Shown piece after piece: positions 42,801 through 53,130 of a stretch of 64,000 bases of DNA. The stretch's first letter is position 1. The number at the start of each line of letters is the position of its first letter. A program made the position numbers and the translations under genes. This DNA is from Burhinus oedicnemus (lineage: Eukaryota > Chordata > Aves > Charadriiformes > Burhinidae), in contig VFFE01007645.1 of the NCBI GenBank assembly GCA_008921705.1, forward strand, positions 1,138,456-1,202,455. Direction: 5' to 3'. The notes under the pieces were generated by a model. It did not search any database. It saw nothing but the letters and a program-made list of their open reading frames with translations, and was not told where the DNA came from.

Positions 42801-45800
42801 CATATGCTGCACCGCGACTGTGCTACAGCCGGCTAACGAGGCTGCTCTTACGGCTTTTCCTAATTGCCCAGTTTAACTTCTTATCGGAACATGGGCTGAA
42901 GTCCCTCCGGCCAGGGATCGCCAGGCGTGGGACCGCTGCTCTTTCTCCTCCCCTCCTTCCCGCAGGGAAGGGGATGACTTGGGGCAGACGACGTCGCTCG
43001 GACGGGAAGGCTTTGGCTCGGGGGTCCTCGGGGTGCTGTAGGACGGGGCCACCCAGAGCCAGCCCCGGACCACCGCTGGACCCCTCCCGGGACACGAGCA
43101 GACGACCGGTCACGCAGCGAGATTTCAAAAGCCACAAAGTCAAGGAGGTGACCGAGTAACCACCCCCGCCCCCCCGGCACGTTACGCACCAACTGCAGCG
43201 CAACTAATACTGCCTCTGCTATTACATTAGCAAAAGATAACGCAATTAGCAGTTCCAGCTCCCGGAAAATGCAAGACAGAGATTCATAGGACAGGCTGCG
43301 TTGCCCTGCACGCGCGAACTCATCCCGCAGGCGCGGGGACAGCACTGACGCTCTTCTGCCTCCGTCTTTTCTACCTTCCAGCCTTTGTTTCAGCGTTTAA
43401 TATTGCAGCAACCATCTTTGAGAAAGATGCTTCTGTACGCGTGACAGCGCTGGAGTTACTCATACGCACGGCTCACATTTTGAGTGTGAACACGTGTGTG
43501 CGCGCACACACACACACACACCCCCCTGTTTCCCAGGCTGGATGCTGGTAACAGGAGCCGCGCGTGGGCTCCACAGCCCACCCACCACCACAATTTCAGC
43601 CCGGTAATTGTAAAACACTCTGAAGGATGGAGCACTCTCCGAGCCTTCCAGCTTGTTAACGAGATGCTAAAAATGAGCATGAGGGGGGAAAAAAAAAAAA
43701 AATAAATTGCAGGCAAACTCACATCAGCATCGCTGGCTCCAGGGAACGCCACTTGTAAGTAATGAAACCGTGCTGCCCGGATGGCGTTGAACCAATCCAC
43801 TATTTCCTAATAACGAGGAAGAAAAGCGTAGTGAGTTGTGTAGTCTGCACATAAAATAACAACGATAGAAATTATTGGGGGGGGCGGGGGAAGAAAAAAC
43901 GCTTTTAGGTGTAATTTTGGGGATCTCAGTTTTAAGGAGTGAAATCGGGGGTATCTCAAAAATGGTCTTACGTGGCAAATAGCCACACGCCAGAAGTTCA
44001 GATGCTTTGGTTTGTTAATCTACTTCAAGTTGAAGGGAAAAAAAATAAACCATAACAAGACATACAAAACAGTGTTTTGGAAAACTCTGACCTACTTGTC
44101 TGAGGTTTTGTTACTTATCACTTCCTTCCCTACCCTAAGCAGACCCCAGACAGCAGCACAAAGAGGATCCATGGGAGGAACCGGCTCCTAAAGTTGATGA
44201 TGCCCAAACCAGGCTGGAGGTAAAGAACGGAGCTGTAGTGTTAAAATGTTGGTATTTCATAAACTCACAATTGGATGGCTATATATATATATATATGTAT
44301 ATGGGTCTCCTCTTCGATTGTGATGGGAGATAGGGTTTCACCCTGCAGAAAAGCAGAGGCTGAAACCCTCGTTGGCTCCCAACAGTCGATGGCTTCTTGG
44401 AGGATCGACCACCCATGGCTGGAGGAAGGGGCAGCACCACCTTTCTTTGTACAAACCTGCACCTGCGCATGCAAAGCCAGACGGCTCAGCAGCTAAACTT
44501 CTTCCGCGCGTATAATTATGAACAATGCCACAGATAGGGAGGAGATTATATCTGATGTACTAAAACAACATTAAACTGCTGGGTGTTTTCAGAGGGAAAG
44601 GTGTCGTCTCATTAGCTCGTTAGCAGAGATCCCTTTCACTGTTCATGTCTCGGAGCAGGCAGACAAGATGAACCACTGCCGGCACCTTTGCAAATGGCTT
44701 TTCCAGCTTCTCAACTTCCTCCCAGTCTGCTCGCAGTGCCACCGCAGACTCCCCCTCCAGGTGCCACCTTGGTGTCTCTCCAGTCTCCATCCTCAACCAG
44801 AGCCACCCACATTGCCGTGGCAGTCCCAGACTGACATCCCCTGATAAAAATGCCACTTCTTCTCACCGTACCTCCTGCTCATCACCTCCCTGCAGCACAA
44901 GCAACAAGCCGCTCCGCTGCTGCTGATCGATCCCTCACGCGACCTCTTCCAGTCCTGAAAGCTCCTGGTGTGGCTCAGGAAAGGAGGAGCACTGGGGAAG
45001 AGCGTTCTGCTAATTTTCCCAGAGAAGATCCAAAGATCTTGGTTTGCACCCTAAAGGGTGGCCTTTCCTGGAGACTCAGCCCACCTCTGAGCATAGAGTC
45101 ACAGTTTGGGTGGGAAGGGACCTTTAAAGGCCATCCAGTACCAACCTCCTTCCATGGGCAGGGACATCTCCAACTAGATCAGGTCGCTCAGAGCCCCGTC
45201 CAACCTGACCCAGAACGTTTCCAGGGATGGGGATCCACCACCTCTCTGGGCAACCTGGGCCAGTGTCTCACCACCCTCAGCGTAAAACATTTCTTCCTTA
45301 GATCTAGTCTAAATCTTCCCTCTTTTAGCTTAAAACCGTTACCCCTTGTCCTATCGCAACAGGCCCTGCTAAAAAGTTTGTCCCCGTCTGTCTTTTAAGT
45401 ACTGAAAGGCCACAATAAGGTCTCCCCTCCTGTCTCCCTTAGGGTGCTCTCCGAGCTGCTCCTGCCGTGGCTTCCAGGAGAAGTCCTGCAGAGGGAGCTT
45501 CAGCCCCGGACAGGAGCTCAGAGCGGTGGGAAACCCAATTCTGCAGCTTTCCGCCCTCCCATGCCCAGATGGAGATCTGGGGACAGACTGGTGGCTCCAG
45601 CCCTGTGCCCGCAGGAGGGACAGCCCCGGCAAGAAGCAGCAGTCCAGGTGCCTCCAGGAGACGGGGCTGTCCTCCAGGAGACGGGGCTGTCCTCCAGGAG
45701 ACGGGGCTGTCCACACGGAGCGGTCACCCCATGCAGTGGATCGGTCACCAGCTCCGGCAGGTGCCTCAGCGTCACCCGGCTGGCTCAGCACGTCTGGTGG

Positions 45801-48800
45801 TGGGTAAGGGCAAACAAGGGACCGCAAGAACATCCTTTAAAACGGTCACAGCCCAATAGCATCTTGCCCTGCCCCTCCGGGTGCCCGCTGTTATTAGACA
45901 CCCACATCACAAAAGCACCCAGATACGCTCATTTTGAGCAGGGTGCTGGGGCTGGGTTCAGTCTCTCGTTTGCCGTCAGGACACACCGAGGAGCTGGTGA
46001 AGCCACCAGGCTGAGGTCACGCAGGAACTGCATCTCCAGCCAAGTCGCATGATGCTGTCCCACCCCGTGAAGCTCTGGGGCGGCAGCGCGGTGACCTGCT
46101 TCATCTATCCATCATTTATCCCTTTGGGTGCCTTACTCCAGCAAATGCCACCGGGGCGGGCAGGGGTCTCCCAGCTGTTTTAGGGGTTGAATAAGCACAC
46201 GTGGGATTATCCCATCCAAGAGATGAGCCCGCTTTGCTCTGGGGTGTTGTAGCAGAAGAGCCAAGCGGAGAGCGGCATGCGACGCTCCGGATTACTGCTG
46301 AGCTCCTCAGCGGGAAAAAAACCCGAATCCTGCCCTGGTGGGAGGCCGGCCAGGTTGGGGACAGGATTAGGAAGGGAGGAATCAAATCCCAGAAATACGA
46401 GACAGGAGCCTAAATCAGGCTGGAGCGCTTCAGATCGGGGAGAGGCAGCGCCTCTGGGGTACCAGGGGACACCCTGGGGCTGCTGGGGGAGTACAGGAGG
46501 GAGCAAAGGGCAGCGGGAGACTGCAGGCAAGTCCCGGGGCTGCCGTTGGTCCCAAAGGGTGGGAGCCCACCCCAGGGGGTGTCATCTTCTTCCAGCCCTC
46601 GCTCAGCCACAGGGGCAGACCAAATTCAGAGAAGTCAAAAGAAATTCCACCTGGGCGTTATCAGATGGCATCAGAGCACGTCCTGCCAAGCCACCGACAC
46701 GGAGGCAGGAGCAACCACGCGAGACCTGGCAGAACGCTCCTTCCACGAGCCCCCAGCACAAAGCTCAGCATTTCAAACCCCCCAAAAAACCCCAGTGGCA
46801 GTAAAACCCTGACTCCATTCCTCACAGCTGGGCTACGCGGACCACCAAAGCCCAGCAAACCACAGACGCGGGCACGACAGTGGGATGCAGCTTTCACAGG
46901 AAAGAGCTTCTTCCGTATTTCGGTTTCAGTCGTGGCCAGGGAGGTATGCGAGAGCCACCCAGCGATACTTCGCTGTGCTAAAGCCGCACCTGGTGACCAG
47001 CGCCGACTACTCCGCGCCACGGGACTTGCATATCCCACCGGGCAGAGCGGATGGAGGGGAGGGTCAATTTGGGAGCAGCCCTGCCGGAGCAGCTCCCCGG
47101 GACCCGCAAACGCAGGGAGCGAGACCCCACGGCGCTGCGGGCTGCGAGAGGCCGGGCAGGCTGAACCGGAGACACGCAGCCTGGCTAATAAATCCCGGTG
47201 TGTGCGGCAAGCAGAAGGCACGCAGGCATGACCACGCCGTGCCGCTGCCGACCGAGCGGCAAGACCTGCCTAGTTTTAAGTGGTCGTTGTCGCTTTCTTT
47301 TTACAGACAAACACATAGATGGGGGCGAGAGAGAGCGGTTTCCTTTATACATCTATATACAGCAGCACAGACATATGTATTACATATGTACCTATTACAC
47401 ACACATATACATGCCTGCGCATGTACAAAACCAGGCGATGCCGCTAATTAACCCCACCTGACACACTAATTGCCTCCTGCCAGGAGCGCCCGCGCTGCAC
47501 AGGAACCACCCGGAGCCTCTGCAGCGCAGCCCTGCCAGCACGGCCGGCATCACCCGGCTCCTCCGCACCCGGAGCCTGGGCGGCAGCAGGGGCGAGATCA
47601 GCTTTGCTCAGCCACAGGTGAAGAATATCCTGCTTTTTGGTGGCGTTATTGGCCCACACAGTCGGGAGAGGAGCGACTGCTGTGAGCACAGCCTGCTTAT
47701 CCCTAGCCTGGCTCGCCATGCCAGGGTGAACAGCCGGGAGCGGGCTGCGCACCGAGACAATCCCGCAAATCCCTGCCGTGCCGGTCCATGAGGGATCAGC
47801 CCCAGGAAGCCGCTCTGACAGACGGGATGTAACACCAAAGGCTGAAGGCAGCGTGACAGCCAGCGGAAAGTGGATGCGATGTGAACGCGACACCTTGAGG
47901 CTCTGATTTTGTGGCCACTCCAGGGCTGCTGATATTTTATGGCGAGCCCCAAATGTTTGGGGAAGGGAAGAAAGAGATGAAAACAAGGCTGTGAGAGGGC
48001 ATCCACTGCAAACTTGCCCAGGTCTGCTCTCTGCATGGGCACCAGTCCGCGGAGACAAGACCCACGGGACATGTGGTGACTGTCACTGTTCTCCACAGTG
48101 GCCCCCCACGGCTGGGACGCTCCAGGAGGGCTGGGACCCCCTCGCTGCCCTGGCCTCCGTGTCCCGCTGTCCTCGTGCAAGTGACCGCCCCACACCCATG
48201 AGCACTCTTCTTCACACTTGCCTTCAGAGGCAGGAGGGCACTGAAGCACGGGGATTTATTTTGATATAAACACGCAGGTTTGCATTTTGTAAAGTACAAG
48301 ACAGGCAGAGAAACAACCGGTTCCTCAGCTCTCCTACGATCCAGTTCGCTCCCCTTTGGCGAGTCCTTAGATCGAGACCCCACACCTTTCACTGCTCCAT
48401 TCACCCTCTCTCCTTCTCCGGGCACCAAGGAGCCGGCCTTAAAAAATGCCCCCGCCCCCGTGTCTAGTTGCAAGCAGAGGAACAGCAATTCCTTCCATTC
48501 GCATCTCGTTATTTAGAAGACACAGGGTTTGCAACCTTCGTGCTGGGAAGGACACGACAAACGCACTCAAAGCTGGTTGTGCGTCCTGTACCCCCATCCC
48601 TTCCGCACTGCCCCAACAATTCCCAGCTCCGTCAGAGCCTGGTGTGCCGCAGGCTGGCTCTGAGCAGCATCAACCCCCAGGACCGCAACCCAACCCTTCG
48701 TGTTACCTCCGCACTCTCACCTTGCCATCTTCGTGATAGACAAAGATGTTCCTTGTGCTATTGTCCTTCAAGTAAGTGATCTGCAGCCCGTGTGGGTTCC

Positions 48801-51082
48801 CGATTTTTGCAGGCTGGAAAGTCGCATTTAGGTGTTCGATCTTCATAATTGCTTTGGGTTCTTTTGCCTGGAAAACACAGCTGAGTGAGCAAACACCTGA
48901 GAATTGGCTTTCAAATCAGAAAGCAGTTCACTTGGTCAGAAAAACCCCTCCTGATTGCAGCCATTAGCTAAAAAACCTGACTCCCAGCCCATAAAACTGC
49001 CTGGTGATGAGATCTCAGAGCCTTTGCTTGGGCGTCAGTGAGCGTTTTCTGCCAGCCTGGGGGAGTGCTCCGGCCCGCACAATTCAGCAGAGTTCAAGGG
49101 GAGAAAGGTTTCAGCCCAGAAGCGAGATGGACAGGCCAACTCTCATGAGAGGGTGTTGTGCCACAGACAAGTATCTTCACCACGCCTCCTGTCTCAGCCT
49201 CTGTTCAACCGTCTCCTGATCCCTAGATCTCCTCCAGCCTCTTGACCTGATGGTAAGTGACCAGCACTCACACCAGGATGAGCACTATCGAAGAAGAAAG
49301 AAAACCATTCAGCCAGACAAAAAAACCCCACAAACGCAGACTGCTAACTCACAGGCCAGGATGATTTCTGCATCTCAAGCACTCCCAGCTGGTTCATCCT
49401 TGCCCGAGAAGACGGAGGATTATCCTCCTTGTCACCTTCAGACCTGGGTGCTACGCTGGCAGGGGGCACCATGGCCACGTCCCCACCAGACCCATCCTCT
49501 CACATGAGCCCTTGGCTTCCGACTCTGCTCTTCCCCTTGCCCTCCAAACTGGGAACTTTCTCTTCAGAGGAACAAATATATATACCTTATAACCCACCTC
49601 TTGGGCGGGTTAGCCCAACGGTGAGCCTGGATCAGGCCCTCCCAGGCACCAATCTCACCTGCACCCTTTGTGGCAGGCCACTTAACTTTGTAGCGCGGTT
49701 CTTCTTCCTACAAAACATCTCTAGAAGTTTACCGCCCTTTCAGGACCGCACTGAGAAGTGAACTAGCAAGCACGCATAAAACATCCCAAAAAAATAAAGA
49801 TTAGGCTCTTGGTAACAGCAGTTTTAGGGCCCAGCCAGGTGCCAGCAGAAGGTTGTGTGGTGGTGCCGTGGTCCCCACCACCACACGGAAGTCCCTGAGC
49901 TGGTGGAGATACTGGCACCACTTTGGGAACTTGGGGACTTGCCGTGGACACACAGCCGTCATGGGTGACCCCGGTGGGGAAATCCCAGCAAAGAGGATGT
50001 GTCTAGACAGCGCCGTTCCCATCACGGCTATGGTCAACAACGAAGCAAAGCAGCTTTAAACTACCAGAGCAGTCAATAGCGACTGAATAGGGACTGCTGG
50101 GACTTTCACTTCTCCCTCGGTAACGACTGGCTCTCTCCTGTCCACGAGATACAATTGCACCATACCACACCAAGCTGAAGGAGAAGATGGTGCTATCGAA
50201 TCTGGCTGCCAGACATGGAGAAGTGTGGAAGGTTGTTCCCCTCCTCTGCACGGTGTGGCTCATCGTGACACCACGATTGCATCAATTACTTGAGAAAACC
50301 GGCTGGCGGCTCGGTCTGGGCTGCTCTCAGCTGCGACGTTCAGGGGAGACTCAAAGGACAGAGAAAACACCTTGGCTTCCTCCGTTACGTGGTGCAGAAT
50401 AGTAGAGCGTCCATCCATTCGTCACGAATGCAATTTTCATGGTAATAGCTCCATTTCTCACTTACAATAAATGAAATGTGCTCTGGGGAAAAAGACAAAT
50501 GCTTCTGCCCTGCTTGATGCTGGAACAGAAAACTAGGGAGCTTTTCCTCTGGATTGCCTGCCACGCCACACAAAGGAGGTTTCAGACCCCAGTGAGCACT
50601 GCGAGGGGGTGATACCTTCATCACAAGCTAGCCATAAGTAGGAACCCATATCAGCTGGATGATGCAGAGCCAGAGCTGAGAAAAACCCCTTCGTTGGTGG
50701 TTTAAGGAAAGCCTTATCGACTTCAAAGGGCAACACAGCAGGAAGGTGAAGATGGCCAGTGAGGCTGTCTCACCACGACTGTGCTGGTGGGAGACCAAGA
50801 GCAAACCCTACCAAAGGCAGCGGTGAGCAGGACCTGGTGCTCTTGTGCTGGAGTGACTGGGGACTCAGCGCTTATGAAAACTGTTTAAATAAAATGGTGG
50901 AATTGCTTGTTCAAAGATGCTTCTACCCTTGTGATCCCCTGTCTGCACGCAGCAACCCCAGGTACTCACATCATTTTTGTTGAAGTACTTCAGTGCACCT
51001 TCCCTCTCTGACAACACGAATTTTCGGCTTAAGAATTGCCCGTTGTCACGTCCTCTCTTCCACAGAAATCCTTCTCGGTACC
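39821..51082 (-). CDS. ADAP1: ADAP1 (centaurin-alpha1), C-terminal 244 residues, 7 exons in window
   Basis: ADAP1 is an Arf6 GTPase-activating protein with an N-terminal ArfGAP zinc finger and two PH domains that bind PIP3 and IP4; it acts at the plasma membrane, mostly in neurons. Exons in transcript order: 51082-50970, 48867-48721, 43806-43723, 41439-41377, 40978-40907, 40483-40255, 39849-39821. Phases chain to 244 residues plus TAG; human ADAP1 has 374, so about 130 residues (the ArfGAP domain) lie beyond the window. PH1 spans the first three exons, PH2 the fourth to sixth. The last residues EAHFKHKP are identical to human. The first two bases here complete a Gly codon begun upstream. Identification is by recall of human ADAP1. 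Confidence 0.97.
40094..40129 (+). repeat. Tandem duplication, 18 bp x 2
   Basis: GAGAAGGGATCTCACAA occurs twice, back to back, in the last ADAP1 intron. Confidence 0.85.
40150..40203 (+). repeat. (CCAT)n with duplicated flank
   Basis: AATCCCCTCCATCCATCC occurs twice, forming an imperfect CCAT-type repeat in the last ADAP1 intron. Confidence 0.8.
40255..40483 (-). CDS. ADAP1: ADAP1 exon vi: PH2 remainder
   Basis: Seventy-six codons from [20 protein letters not shown], through [20 protein letters not shown] and [10 protein letters not shown], to MLPQEYA. Variable residues relative to human lie in loops. Donor GTGTGT. Confidence 0.97.
40841..40872 (+). repeat. (ATC)n-(ATT)n microsatellite
   Basis: Run of ATC units passing into ATT units, 35 bases from ADAP1 exon v on its 3' side. 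Confidence 0.85.
40907..40978 (-). CDS. ADAP1: ADAP1 exon v: PH2
   Basis: Codes for [20 protein letters not shown] then KDPL. KKRW is the basic strand of the second PH domain. Phase 0/0. Confidence 0.97.
41377..41439 (-). CDS. ADAP1: ADAP1 exon iv: linker and PH2 start
   Basis: Twenty-one codons: [20 protein letters not shown] and K. Human residues are identical here. Donor GTAGGA. Confidence 0.97.
41887..41910. repeat. Perfect 11-bp inverted repeat, 2-bp spacer
   Basis: TTTTAACGCTG is followed by CT and then its exact reverse complement. It lies in an ADAP1 intron with no terminal-repeat or transposon context. Confidence 0.85.
43491..43520. repeat. Alternating purine-pyrimidine (CA/CG)n tract
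   Basis: Thirty bases of uninterrupted alternation with CGCGC in the middle of TG and CA runs; a sequence type able to adopt Z-DNA. Confidence 0.85.
43723..43806 (-). CDS. ADAP1: ADAP1 exon iii: PH1 C-terminal helix
   Basis: Codes for [20 protein letters not shown] then FPGASDAD. The conserved Trp in DWF marks the PH C-terminal helix. Phase 0/0. Confidence 0.97.
44281..44302. repeat. (AT)n microsatellite
   Basis: Eight AT units followed by GTATATG in an ADAP1 intron. Confidence 0.85.
45091..45430 (-). mobile_element. CR1 LINE 3' fragment (antisense to window)
   Basis: On the minus strand it reads GGGAGACCTTATTGTGGCC, then CCCATCCCTGGAAACGTT and CTGGATGGCCTTTAAAGGTC, and ends CTGTGACTCTATGC, a typical avian CR1 3' end. 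It lacks the TTTAAAAGCCGGGCAG block of the other two fragments and so belongs to another subfamily. It lies in the ADAP1 intron between exons ii and iii, in the sense of that gene. Confidence 0.92.
45651..45710 (+). repeat. Minisatellite, 20 bp x 3, perfect
   Basis: Three identical copies of a unit starting CCTCCAGGAGACGGGGC, 220 bases from the CR1 fragment. The unit length is not a multiple of three, so the open frames crossing it are chance. Confidence 0.95.
46880..47270. promoter_or_regulatory. CpG-dense patch in ADAP1 intron
   Basis: Locally dense CpG (for example AGCGCCGACTACTCCGCGCC). Overlapping open frames of about 190 codons exist on both strands, as expected in stop-poor GC-rich DNA, and none looks like a protein. 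Could be an internal promoter or simply a GC-rich intron. Confidence 0.3.
48721..48867 (-). CDS. ADAP1: ADAP1 exon ii: PH1 middle
   Basis: Forty-nine codons: [20 protein letters not shown], then [20 protein letters not shown] and IFVYHEDGK, close to human throughout. Acceptor TTTTCCAG. Confidence 0.97.
50970..51082 (-). CDS. ADAP1: ADAP1 exon i: PH1 start
   Basis: Codes for [20 protein letters not shown] then [17 protein letters not shown]; human reads [17 protein letters not shown]. The basic KRGRDN loop and RKF strand form the phosphoinositide-binding face of PH1. Acceptor CTGCTGCAG, donor GTGAGT. Confidence 0.97.
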
Positions 51083-52609
51083 CTGCAGCAGAAAGCAATT
51101 GCTGAGAACCAGGGATAAAAGGCTGTATTTAAAAAAAAAGGGATGGGGTAAAGCAAAGGAGAAGAGCTTCAACTTCAGAACCAAGCAGACCAAATCTGTG
51201 GCTGGATTGCTCGTGACACGAACAAAACAGGCCTTCTCCTTCAGATTTGCCCTTCTCACTCCGCTCTTGCTCTTTCCGACAGCGCGAGCGTCACAGGAGT
51301 CCCCGCTCTGACACAGCGATGTGGAGGCAAAGGGGGATTTCCACCGTGCATCCCGCGCTGCAACACCGGCAAAGACTTGAGCCGCAGCTCAACTTGCTCA
51401 CGTAGGCAGCACTTTCGGAGCAAGGGAAAGGCAGGTGAGATCTGCTCTCCTGCGTTGATGCTGCTAAAAAAATTAAAAATGGGGTGCGTGCACGCGGGAA
51501 AAGTGGTTCGGGATGGATGGCTATATCACAGCAAGCCACAAATACGTTTTTCACGTGGAAAACGCTTGCAGTTCTTCCCACTGACTTCAGGGCACTTGGG
51601 TTCAGAAAGCCAGCGAGCCACCCTCGGCATCGTCTCCCCGCGGAGCGGGTCCCTCCAGCCCCCCGGCAGCCCGGCTGGCTGCGCCTGCCTCGTCTCTCTC
51701 CCCGGATATCAGCCCCACAGGTGGATTTGCCGCTCGGGAAGAATGCTATGCAAAATACACGTGCTTTATTTAAAACTCAAAAGAGGCATAAAGAGAGAAA
51801 AAAGAATCTAGAAACCTTAACTCCAATCAGAAAAGCAATGACAGCCGATCACTGCCAGCGCCTCCTGCAGCCGGCAGCAGCCACAATGCCCAACGTATTT
51901 CACAAGTTTAATCGATGCCCTTATTTTAAATGCTTCAAAACAAAGAAACCCCAAGAACTGTCCGATATAAGTTTTGTGAATATTAACAGAGCAGTTTGAT
52001 GGCCATCTTCTATTCATTTAAGATACAATTATACAAAAGTCCCACTGAAAAAGCATTCCCTTTCTCTCTCAGATTCACTCTTGTTAGATTTTCGTTATTG
52101 GCTCTCAGGAGCTAGGATTTTAAAGTTAAAAATTACATGTTTTATAACAACTTCCAGCTAAGCAGCTAAACTTATTTTTTAATATGCAAAGTGGCTCTGG
52201 ACTCGGCGGGCACCGTCTCCTTCGCCTGTCTGCTACGAACCAGTGGTGTGCAGAGCTTCCTCGCTTTTCACTTGTCCATCCTGATACAGGATTGATTTAA
52301 ACCACAGATGAAAAGATGCAGAAAAATCCCTCAACCAGCTCCTCAACACCGACTCTATTGGTACAAGCGATGTAAAATGTTTCCATGCCATAAAAACCTA
52401 AAGCAAGAAAAGAAATGCACGCAGACACACATTTAATGATGAGAAAAGCCAGGAAGAGAAGAGCGATATCGACAACAGCTGAAGATGCTAACTGAAGAGA
52501 AAGCGCCCATCCAGCTGAATATACCTCTGCCTGATAGTCAAAATACCAGTTTCTTCTGGCTGGACTTAGAAAACTAAGTTAAATACTTTCTCCAGATCCT
52601 CAAAGAAAC

Positions 52610-53130
52610 CTTTGCTGAGCGCCAGGCGAAGCCACCGACGTGCTGTAGCTGCTGCCGCACGCTCCCCGCAGAGCGTGCCGCAAACCCGATCCACGCACCC
52701 GCCGGCCGGGATCGCGATGCGGATGGAAGCGGTGGAAATACCCAAAGCTGTCAGCAGCCTTTCCTCTGTTTCTTTATTCTATACAGGGCGTACGTCGCGG
52801 CAGGGCTCCATTTTAAGACGCGGGGCCCCACGCTTGCCCTCCCCAACGGGCGTGCGCTGCCACGCAGGAACCGGCACCGGCGTTTTCATTTCAGAGCCTG
52901 CAGGGATCCCCCCTCACACACTATTCACACGAGAGCGCCAGCGGAGCGTGCACCAGCTGTCCCCACTGCCTGCACCCCCACGAACCCCCCGTTCCCGGGC
53001 AGACCCAGCAGCAGCCCAGTCACCACCCAGAGGCACAGCCCAAACCCCCAGTTAGCCCACAGCCACGGGCAACTGGTGATGCCACAGCACCGTTCCGCCT
53101 TTGAGCCCGCCCCGTCCTTCCAGTGCAGGA
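52610..53130. promoter_or_regulatory. CpG-dense patch 1.5 kb upstream of ADAP1 exon i
   Basis: High CpG density, for example CGGCCGGGATCGCGATGCGG. Lies 5' of the first PH exon relative to ADAP1 transcription, where an alternative promoter could sit. No start site or first exon can be assigned. Confidence 0.3.

Noticed and set aside
46661..48249. Open frames of about 180-215 codons on both strands (e.g. 46665-47231 plus, 46661-47221 and 47608-48249 minus)
   Set aside because: They overlap each other in several frames in GC-rich DNA where stops are rare, show no recognisable domain, and lie inside an ADAP1 intron.
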